Made by a program: the position numbers and the translations under genes. 64,000 nt of DNA from Acanthosepion esculentum (taxonomy: Eukaryota > Mollusca > Cephalopoda > Sepiida > Sepiidae). The notes beneath the pieces are model-generated. The model ran no database searches and had not been told where the DNA came from. It was given only the letters and a program-made list of their open reading frames with translations. Of the stretch, positions 55,492 to 64,000 are shown one piece after another; the stretch's first letter is position 1, and each line of letters starts with the position of its first letter. The stretch is taken from assembly GCA_964036315.1 (NCBI GenBank), contig OZ038511.1, positions 1,293,126 through 1,357,125 on the forward strand. The letters are read 5' to 3'.

Positions 55492-58412
55492 ATACACTTT
55501 GGTGAATAAAAATTGTCCAACAGAAATATTTTGTAATTAATTCTTAATCCATTATTATATTTTGCAATTTATTGTAAGTAGTCCTAACATAATTTCCAAA
55601 CCTAAAACTGGGACTATTTTCATTTTCTTTTTAAGTTCAGGTTTTTGTATAATAGAATATTTTCATGGACAAAACCTCCTTAAGACTCAATGCTGACACA
55701 CACAAAAAATAAAACAAATACTGATAACTTATATTTTTAGCTTTATTGAATATTGATACAAATATTGATAGCTTATATCTTTAGATATAGGGAAAGTCCC
55801 TGCCAAACTGGGATATATAATAAACCTAAATATAAGTATTTGATATTTATTTTGTTTTTACCTTTTGAAAATCATTTTTATAACTTTTGGTAGAATAAAC
55901 AGTTTTATACTGAAATGCTTTCTCTACCAATCTAAGAAAATTAAAATTCAGAATCCAAAACTCAACAAACTAGTAGACTAGTTTCATCCACCCATATTAA
56001 TTTTTCATTCAAATAGATTAACCAAGTAGTTCTGTAATGAAAATAAATGTCACCTTTCCTTCTGCCTAAAGATGCTATGAAACTAATTGCAACATAATGG
56101 CTTCAGCAGTTCTTTGAGTTTATTAAAATCTGTTTTTTTTAATATTCATTATAAGAATTTTATGATGACACTGTTTGAAAAGCATTCTCTTCTAATTACT
56201 CCAGTTAGGAAAAGTTCATTTTCAGGTTAGACTGATTATTATAAACAAGTTGACATTAAAATGCATGTGTAGGCTTGACTTAAAACTTGTTTTAATATTC
56301 AGTGTTAATTATGTTTATTGAACATTATTCTATTTTGGTCATTGCCAGATGAGGGATTCTATCAATTTCTGGGACTGTAAATAAAAAATAAAAATAAAAT
56401 TATAGTCTTTCAACTGAAGCCGCATAAAATCTCACCTGAAAAAGCTTTACATTTCACAGTGAATCATGACAAAGCTTAAGAAAAATTTGATCAGTTCATT
56501 CAGTTGAAGGATAAAATAGGTAAGGAACTGCTCCTAAAGGTAATATTGACATCATATACGTTTTGTCCTTGATATAACTTTTGTGTTTTCTGTCAGAAAA
56601 CTATTGATTGTAGTTGAATAAGCTATTTATATTATGAAATCCTGGGTTAATATAATCTAATCCTATCAAGATCAGCACAACCAGATGAATGAATTTGTGT
56701 GGAAGAGTCAATACCAAACCAACATCTGTGGTAATTATCATTTTAGATTTCATTTACTTTATGCTATTCAAATTCTCACATTCAGGAACCAGATTAATTC
56801 ACAGATAAGGATTATAATCGTGATCATGAGGCAGTCAATTCAGCTAGGTTCCTAATCCTGATCTAAGGTGACCTGCCAATGGCACATCTTTGTTGGAATG
56901 CATCTCTGTCTTTTAATGTCATAGTTTAATCTTCTAAGAACTGTCCTCTTTTCAGAGATAAGAATTTAACACTAGTCTATCAATGTATTTTACTAGCTTG
57001 CAATATTCCTACCTTCAGATTCTACATTATTTATAAGGCTTTCATTTATCATAAGGGTTTCAAATGGCCTTCTTCAACATTTTATATTAATTTTAAGTTT
57101 TTATTCAAGTTGATGCACTGATTCACTGAAAGAACTTCTCAGAGGAATTGTTTCTTTTCTTCCTAGTACTTTCAAAGCTGTTACTTTTTAGAATTTGGTA
57201 TTTGTTAATCACTGCATGCTGGATTCCCATATAGGCAGGATTTATAAATGTTTTGTAACCTTTGAATTTAGAAAAGCCTTATTGGATTCATCATATTCAA
57301 ATTATATGAATAATTAAAAGAAAAAGCATGAGAATTTTAGTTTTAACAAAATATCAACAAATGTTCATTTGGACACTCTTTCCTTGTATGGAGTCAATTT
57401 CATGATTAACTGAACAGCTAGGAAATAAACAGCTGTTCATTTCTTTTTGATAATAAACTTGCATGCTATCTTTACCAGAGTTCATAGCAAATTTATTGTT
57501 CATCTGAATCAATGCAGTCTCTATTTCTTTCATATTCACAGTAAATCAGATGAAAAAGTTTACTGCTTAGATTTATTTATCAGAAAATATTTTTTCATAA
57601 AAGTGTGAAAAGCAAAACATGAAGAACAAATTTGCTTCAAGTCAAAATATTTTTCTGTTGCTTGAAAAAAAAAAGAAATGATTATTTGGTGTTCATGCAA
57701 GGAATATTAAACAGGCAAAATCTAATTGGATGAAAAGTTTATGGGCAACAAAAATAAAACTGTTGAATCATAACAAGAAAATTACAAAAAACATTATTAT
57801 CCAGATTTTTCAATATTTGTTGGGGGTCAAGTAAGAATTATTTAAAATACTTGGAAAAAAAATCAGTTTAGATTTTTTTTCTTTTATAAATGCTGGAGGA
57901 AAATGTTCCTTAGAAAACCTTTTCACTTTTTCATAAATTATTCATATACATATGTACATACATATAGATAGATATATATATACACATCTACATATGTCTG
58001 TTGATGTAAATTTGCACATATAGTTTATCTATGCACAACAAAAAGATTCACAAAGTATTTAAGATATTATCTATCTGAAAAAATATTCACTTAGAGAAAA
58101 TTCACTTTAGCAGCAAATTTAATAAAACATTCAGTAAAGGTTTTAATTTCATTTTTTACAAGAAAAAGAACAACTGTTAACCAAATGGAATCATGTTGTT
58201 GATCGTTCAAAGAATTCAGCAAGAAATTTTGTTTCCTTGACATGAGAATGAATTTTTTTTATTTATAATATCTTGTAAAAATAATTTAGAAATCTAAAAA
58301 CAAAAGTGTGAGGAAACTAATTATAGGATTTTTTAATTCAGTAGTTTGTGATGTTTAATATAATTAACTTTATTTCATTTCCTCTGTGATAAACTCTTTC
58401 CCTTATCTTATT

Positions 58413-58484
58413 ATAGAATGAATTAATAACTGTTTATTTCAAAACTTACAAGTTTTTACATAAACAGTTATTAATTCATTCTAT
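58413..58484. repeat. Perfect 25-bp inverted repeat, 22-nt loop
   Basis: 58413-58437 (ATAGAATGAATTAATAAC + TGTTTAT) and 58460-58484 are exact reverse complements. The loop contains a smaller palindrome, AAACTT-AC-AAGTTT. No mismatch exists, so the arms either arose recently or are kept. Confidence 0.95.
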
Positions 58485-58600
58485 CATTGATGCATTAATT
58501 TTAACACTGGTTAATTCAAAAATAATTCCAAGCTCACTTTAATTCTTTAAAAAAATGTTTTCTGTTTATAATTTCAAAAATGAAATATATCTTATTTCTA

Positions 58601-59040
58601 TACAGGGTGTTTCAAAAGTCTGTCACATTCTAAGAACTCTTATATCATGACCTACAAATGGTAGCATGATTGAACTGATACCATTTAAAGGCTAAAAGTG
58701 TCAAGTTTTCTGTTAATTTAATTAATTACCTGAACACCACTTTGCCTGACAGATGGGCTGGACAGACTGATCACATGTTACTGTAATTGCCACCTAGGTC
58801 TTAAATCCTCACAGCATTTGACTTCTACCCTGGGGTACATGAAGGGCCTCTCCTTCCCAGAGATGTGGATGATCTGAAGATGCAAATAACTGAAGCCTTG
58901 GCAACCATCAACAACACTATGCTTGGTTGCATTTGGCAAGAATTGGATTATTGTTTGGATGTGTGTTGTATAGCCCACAGTGCTCACATTGAACACCTGT
59001 AAAAACCTGTATTGAAAAGTGGAAATATTAGCTTTCAGGA
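58601..59040 (+). pseudogene. Tc1/mariner-like element: 5' end and transposase tail
   Basis: TACAGGGTGTTTCAAAAGT at 58601 is a terminal-inverted-repeat type end. From about 58820 the plus strand reads DFYPGVHEGPLLPRDVDDLK, MQITEALATINNTMLGCIW, QELDYCLDVCCIAHSAHIEH and L*. That is the C-terminal tail after the third catalytic residue in a Tc1/mariner-type transposase group (DFFLWG..., then ..RLDxCRxxNGxHIEHL). Between end and tail about 200 bp is left, so nearly the whole gene is deleted. No right-hand TIR was found. Confidence 0.6.
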
Positions 59041-59059
59041 AATATAAATTGTGTTTTGA

Positions 59060-59975
59060 TATCCTTAATAGTTATTAAGATATACAGTGTTGTAATGTGA
59101 TACAGACATTTGAAATAACCACTATTTCTGTTCAGATATATATTTTAATATTATTTATTTCTATATTTTATGGTAAAATTAATCTTGTGTAGGTGAGAAA
59201 GTTTATCAAATTTGAATTTTTTAAAATAAAATGCACAAAATATGTGCCAAAAATACAATTTCTGGAAATATCTAAATATAAGAAAATTTAAACTGTCATT
59301 TGCATTTATTTTTGTCAAGAGATCTTCAGTTAGAGACTTTGGAATCAACTAAATATTTAATGAAAGTTACCTAAAATCAAGGAATTCATTTTTTTTTATT
59401 GAGTATTTATCTATTTTACAGGGTGTGGGGATGGACAAAGAGACTCATCAAGTTTTTTTATATTTTGAAAACTTTTTGATAATGTTTTTAAACAATCCTT
59501 TCAAAATATTGGCACAGATTCACAAAAAAATATTTGAATTAATTAAAGAGATTTCAATTAACAATTTGCAATTGTTATCAGAGCAAATAAAAAAGATTTT
59601 TTCAATTTTTATAATATTAGTATTGAAAAGAAATCATTTTATATTTGCAATATAAATTAATATAGATATGTGTGTACATATAACAACATTAATACTGAAT
59701 ATAAAATCAAAGCTGTAAATTGCTTAATAAAAAAATCTTTAACTTGTTTGTTTAAATTGTGCTAAGTATCTTCAACCAAATGTAGTGGCAGGGGTGGGGG
59801 GCAACTATTTATTTTGTTAATCATTTCACCCCAAGCAAGCAATAAAGCCACTAACACACAAGGAATTACTGAGTGTTAGAGAATATGAGAAACTACTATT
59901 AAGGAGAGAGGAGAATAAAAGAACAGGAATTAAGAAGTCAGAAAATAACAATTGACATCACATTTAAATTTTTAA
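59060..59975. other. Gene-free AT-rich stretch
   Basis: A second TACAGGGTGTGGGGATGG-type end lies at 59417 without a partner. Otherwise nothing recognised. Confidence 0.5.
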
Positions 59976-59979
59976 ACAA

Positions 59980-60440
59980 GCTGGCAGGGAATTCCATGTG
60001 CAAGACATACAATAGAAGAAACTGTTCATATAGAACTTAGGGTGACACCTTTAGTCATTTCAACTGTAAAATAATGAGACCTTGCCACCAATCTCATACT
60101 GAACTTAAGTTTATAAAGTCTTGTTATCATAGAGGAATGTTCATCAAAACAATTACCATGAAAGTATTTATAGAAAAGCACAGATAAGCTCTGTTACAGC
60201 AGTGGGAAATGACTAATGCCAAGTCAGGACCAATATATCATTGCAGATTCTTTGGATTTTATTAAGAATGTCTAAATATATAGCTGGTGCACCAGACCAT
60301 CTGTAGTAGCAATATTCAAAGCAAGGATAAATGGTAGACGTATAAATATGCAAGATAGATTTTGGTGTGAAAAATTGTCTTGCTCAACATAGTGGATCAC
60401 CTTTCTTAGCAGCAGACCTAGAAAAAGATTTTAATGAAAT
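59980..60440 (-). pseudogene. Jockey/BS-like LINE 3' fragment, inverted
   Basis: Minus strand, across frames: FHTKIYLAYLYVYHLSLL, a RLYKLKFSMRLVARSHYF segment, FYKYFHGNCFDEHS and VCLAHGIPCQ. It follows the C-terminal region of the LINE at 48545-49108 (FYKYFHVNCSDELF, PRLYEFKHSTSLAARFHHF). Only the last 150 or so codons are present, as expected for 5' truncation. Divergence is higher than in the other copies. Confidence 0.6.
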
Positions 60441-60449
60441 AAAAAGAAA

Positions 60450-60790
60450 TAAGTTGAGTTTGTAAATTTTGTTTGTAAAATTTTGATATATTGTATTTTC
60501 TATTGATTTTTGTTCAATTTAAGAATTGTAAATTCTTGCTATCTTCTTTTTCCATCTCCAGCTTTGTCAGTGCACTAAAAACATGCACTGAGCAATTTCA
60601 ATTTCTATTTATAAATAAATCATACTGGTTCTTCTGTGAAAATTAGTCAAATACAAACTGCACTGAATTAAAATCAAAAACTCATTTGTTTCAAAGATAG
60701 GTAACTTTTCTGTGACTAATCTTGTTGATTTTCACAAACATACTTCACAAACATACTTCAGATTGTATGATTGTTAAAAGCTAAATTATA
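60450..60790. other. Gene-free AT-rich stretch
   Basis: Contains a short direct duplication, CACAAACATACTT, at 60735-60760. Confidence 0.5.
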
Positions 60791-60795
60791 TAATG

Positions 60796-60999
60796 TACAG
60801 AGTGTTCCAAAAGTCTCATTACCATTGATAACCTTGTAAATTTTATATTTATTTACCAAATTGAATTGTGTTTCTGTATGTGACAATGTATTATTAAGAA
60901 ATTTTATTGGTCGAATTATGGAAGCAAATTTTCCTTGGTTGCTTTTTCACAAGTGTATGTTTTCTGCCAGTTGCCATATAACTTTGGGAACACCCAGTA
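60796..60999. mobile_element. MITE with Tc1/mariner-like ends
   Basis: Left end TACAGAGTGTTCCAAAAGT (60796) and right end ACTTTGGGAACACCCAGTA (to 60999) are imperfect inverted repeats, with TA at both tips as expected of Tc1/mariner targets. The 204-bp unit has no transposase. The ends resemble the TACAGGGTGTTTCAAAAGT at 58601, so a related transposase may have moved it. Confidence 0.7.
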
Positions 61000-61400
61000 C
61001 AATGAATATTTTAGTGATTTTTTTCAGTCTGTGCCCTCCAGTATTCTGTCAGTATAATATGGCAAAAAGGAAGAGTATTAAATGTGTTACTTTGCTAAAA
61101 CAGAACCTGCATCAGACACATGTTCAGTTATATTCTTTCAAAGAACAATTTATAAGACTTTAGCAAAGTATGCATTCATTGGTTGGTATAAGATATTTTT
61201 TAATTGCTCATTGGATTACTTATATAGGTTGGCAATTTTCAGGAATTCCTAAAGGAACTCTTTTAATGCCCTCACTGTTTTCACTCTGCTGTTCTTACAG
61301 CTCAGTGTCAGTTTTTTACTTGTCAGCTTTGGCACTTAATTTTCTCAATTAAAACATGATGTAGTCAAGGCTAACCAAGTACAGAAATTAAACAGATTGA
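61000..61400. other. Gene-free stretch before the PLE
   Basis: The 60- and 100-residue frames here show no motif. Confidence 0.45.
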
Positions 61401-61424
61401 AAGATCAGAAGGTGACACACAAGG

Positions 61425-63270
61425 TCCATCACCCACCAGTGAAAGCAGTAATCAACATCAGCCAATATCAGCTGAGTGCCTCTGAGGAGTCAGTAATAAA
61501 TAAGGGTCTCACTTTCGCCACAACCATCAGGTGAGTGCCATACTTGGACATCATTGCCAAAGTTGAGGAGGTGGCCTTGAATTTCCCTCAGGCTCAAGCA
61601 AATGAACTGAGATAGAAGGTGAGACAGGCCTTGGAGAAGGCCAAGCTGCCCAGGTCAAACATCATGAAACTGGAGAGACTGGTGATCGGATCCCTACAGA
61701 GGAACAAAAACATCATCATACTACCGGCTGACAAAGGCAATGTGACTGTAGTGATGGACAAATCAGATTATACAAGAAAGCTAGAAGACCTCATTAGCAA
61801 TGGTAGCTACAGCAAAGTAAAAGAGGATCCTACAATGAAAACAGAACGCAAACTGTCACAGATACTAATCAAGAACAAGGATCACTTTGCTCCTAAGATG
61901 TATAGGCAGTTATCGCAGCGTTACACCAAGCTACCCCACAAATACGGTCTCCCTAAGATTCACAAAGACAGTATTATACTCAGGCCAATTGTTAGTTGCC
62001 AAGGCTCTGTGTGCCACCCTCTGAGTCGCTTCCTTGTAGATATAATTGACGCATTGATCGGAAAGTCTCCTTCATATGTCCAAAACTGCCCACTTCATGG
62101 AAATAATCAAAGATGCTCCCATCCTATCCAACCAGAGGGTCAGCTTGGACATGGTGAGTTTGTTCATGGAGGATTGAGTTTGTACCCATGGAGGAGGCAC
62201 TCTCAGTAGTCAGAGACAGATTGGCCTCTGACTCATCCCTAGAAGAATGGACCAGTATTCCAATAGATAATCTAATGGAGATGTTGACTTTTTGTACACA
62301 AACAACACACTTCGGAATGGGATCACACATATATCGACAGGATGAGGGCTCAGCAATGGGCTCGCCAATATCACCAGCAATGGCAAATATATACATAGAA
62401 TATTTTGAGGAAATGGCATTAGAATCTATATCTCTAAAGTCAACTCTATGGTTAAGGTACATAGATGACACCTTCCTACTCCAGCCACACCAGGAAGATG
62501 TTCAGGTTCTATTGGACCATATGAACTCAATAAGACTTTCGATACAGTTCACAATGAAGAAAGAGAGTAACAACACTCCCATTCCTGGATGTTCTAATAT
62601 CTCGAACAGAGCATGGGTTCAAGACATCCATATACTGTTAACCAACATTCACTGGACAATACCTCAATTTCAACTCCCACCATCCATACAACATAAAGAA
62701 AGGGATTGTCTGCTGCTTACAACACTGAGCAAAAGTCATAAGTGGCAACCCAGAGACAGATAAAGAATTGGTCAGTATAAGTAGTACCCTACAATGCAAC
62801 AACTACCCTGGATACATGGCAGCAGCCCCAAAAAACTGGGATAGGCGGGTACAAGAGGAGGACAACACTCAGAAAACACTCTGCCTGCCTTATGTAAAGG
62901 GGTTATCAGAGAAAATACAAAGGATCTGCAGTCCATATAACATCAGGACAACCTTCAAAAGCTGGACAACACTTCGCAGGTATTTCTCCCAAGCAACCCC
63001 CCCATAGAGGAGAACATGACTCAAGACTGTGTGTACGCTATCCCATGCAGCTGCAGAAAGAAATATAAAAGGTAAGTTAAGGCTTCAAGAACACCAGAAA
63101 ACTGTAACATGAGGGGAAGTGGAAAAATCAGGTGTGGCTAACCATATATGGAAATAAAAGAGATCACTGCAAACTGTGGGATCAGGTTGAGATCATAGCC
63201 AAAGAACATCATTGGAAAATACATAAACTAAAGGAATCTGCACATATGCTAGGCCACAAAAATCTCCTGA
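61425..63270 (+). pseudogene. Near-complete Penelope-like element ORF (RT + GIY-YIG)
   Basis: The N-terminal domain starts near 61440 (VINISQYQLSASEESVINKG). Then come IIILPADKGNVTVVMDKSDY, KLPHKYGLPKIHK, ILRPIVSCQGSVCHPLSRFL (about 61980-62040), and after a frameshift EGSAMGSPISPAMANIYIEY and LRYIDDTFLLQP, with YIDD at 62458-62469 intact. After another frameshift near 62575 the thumb and linker follow, then the 79-residue frame 62768-63007. Endonuclease remnants CVYAIPCSCRKKYK (where GIY-YIG starts) and RLQEHQ...NHIW run to about 63200. Domain order is that of Penelope-type PLEs. A few stops (near 61612, 63070) and two or three frameshifts inactivate it, but little is missing, so it is fairly young. 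Confidence 0.85.
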
Positions 63271-63469
63271 GCTGACCAAGCATAGAAATGATTACAATAT
63301 GGGAACCAGTAATAAGGAGTGACAGAGAAAAATGATAATAACGAAACTTGCAATATGAATTCTGGCAAAAAATAATGCAATGATAACAGCAAAAATTGCA
63401 ATATGAGCACTGATAAAAATGGTTGCTGAAGACATTTGGTTTATAATACCCAGAAATTCATACACAGAT

Positions 63470-63600
63470 GTCTTCAAGGACACATGGCACAGTGGATAAA
63501 GGCATTAGTTAGAGCCAGTGACAGGACCCAAAGAGTGAGAATTCAATACCTGGTTAAGGCAGTAGAGAACTTGGAGAGGGGAATTAACAGGAGATCCATT
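63470..63600 (+). repeat. Possible tRNA-like segment in PLE 3' region
   Basis: GGCACAGTGGATAAAGGC resembles a pol III A-box, and GAATTCAATACCTGG about 45 bp later resembles a poor B-box. It lies in the PLE 3' untranslated part and may be a small SINE insertion or chance. Confidence 0.25.
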
Positions 63601-63654
63601 AGACATGGCACGTGGAACTAGAACAGTCTATCCCAGTGAGCGAAATAAAGGATT

Positions 63655-63775
63655 CAATTCGACATTCCAACTACCTGGAAGGCTGGAGCATACAACGGCT
63701 GAAACATTGTAATAAATATGGCAACAAAGATGAGGACAATTGTCTGAATAATGTAAATAGTGTAAAACATGATAC
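63655..63775 (+). repeat. PLE 3' terminal sequence with worn hammerhead core
   Basis: CTGGAAGGCTGG (63677 on) resembles CTGANGA with a 2-nt loss, followed by an arm and GCTGAAACATTGTAA. It continues AATATGGCAACAAAGATGAG and AATGTAAATAGTGTAAAAC. The same sequence makes the inverted pair at 11505-11745, linking those fragments to this PLE family. Confidence 0.6.
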
Positions 63776-63855
63776 ATGATTAATAAAAATATGTAGCAAT
63801 TTTTAAATGGTGTTGGTGTTTAAACTGCTAAAGGTTTCATACACTCACACATTCA

Positions 63856-63858
<3 letters not shown>

Positions 63859-63899
<41 letters not shown>
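63859..63899. repeat. (AT)n microsatellite
   Basis: About 40 bp of AT, 85 bp past the PLE end. Confidence 0.95.
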
Positions 63900-63900
<1 letters not shown>

Positions 63901-64000
63901 CCATAAACCTGGGTGCTCTCTATGGAGGGTAGTGTCACAACAACATTATGTAAAGTGATGCTGCTGCAATTTCAGTTACCAGTGGATTTTATGGGGTGAA

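Larger units (their letters stand above)
53650..58590. other. Long gene-free AT-rich stretch
   Basis: Five kilobases with no gene or RNA that I recognise. It contains a 21-bp tandem duplication at 55201-55240, an (AC)n run at 55467-55491, ATAC/GATA-type short repeats at 57950-57980, and a perfect inverted repeat at 58413-58484. Confidence 0.55.

Noticed and set aside
59417..59440. TACAGGGTGTGGGGATGG as the right end of the element at 58601
   Set aside because: It points the same way as the left end, not inverted, so the two cannot bound one element.

Overview
This is a eukaryotic, AT-rich stretch with no long intact host gene. The mix of repeats points to a mollusc, most likely a coleoid cephalopod and probably an octopod. 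The grounds are tRNA-headed SINEs with a shared conserved core, several non-LTR retrotransposon lineages (Jockey/BS-like, L1-like, R2-like), Penelope-like elements (PLEs) with GIY-YIG endonuclease, Tc1/mariner transposons, and very many long (AT)n, (GT)n and (AAT)n runs. The species call is inference from family resemblance; I could not search a database.

Layout. 0.2-2.4 kb: a decayed PLE bounded by inverted terminal repeats. 4-7.4 kb: a LINE tail, two tandem SINEs, a decayed ribozyme-type terminal repeat, and a hairpin set between (AT)n runs. 11.5-17 kb: inverted PLE termini, a MITE with 38-bp ends, a PLE GIY-YIG domain, and a Tc1 transposon whose catalytic glutamate is replaced. 20.5-33.3 kb: a dense run of LINE remnants and one mariner. 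33.3-35.5 kb: a cluster of hammerhead-ribozyme-like sequences and a foldback element with roughly 375-bp arms. 35.6-37.5 kb: the only places I suspect host coding or promoter sequence (a membrane-anchored small ORF, a CCAAT-box cluster, a possible terminal exon). 39.5-42.6 kb: an R2-like LINE, a 64-bp tandem duplication, another ribozyme-family copy, a well-folded tRNA-like gene heading a SINE-like body, and a long palindrome. 43.4-43.9 kb: a less AT-rich non-coding block with AP-1-like and repeated GTCAC motifs. 46.6-49.2 kb: a longer Jockey/BS-like LINE. 51-61 kb: mostly unique AT-rich DNA with SINE, Tc1 and LINE fragments and a MITE. 61.4-63.8 kb: the best-preserved PLE, with an intact YIDD motif and a recognisable terminal repeat.

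The most notable signal is a set of type I hammerhead ribozyme folds on both strands. Two copies, at 33395-33461 (+) and 33720-33778 (-), keep every core position I can check (CTGANGA, GAAA, and a UH cleavage site). Decayed relatives lie at about 6.1, 7.1, 34.0, 35.4, 37.5 and 41.8 kb. Hammerhead ribozymes in PLE terminal repeats are known from other animals, so the class is not new. The local arrangement (two opposing intact-core copies 260 bp apart, and a foldback element whose two arms each carry a complementary-damaged copy) is worth testing. Other stretches over 300 bp are listed as gene-free AT-rich DNA.
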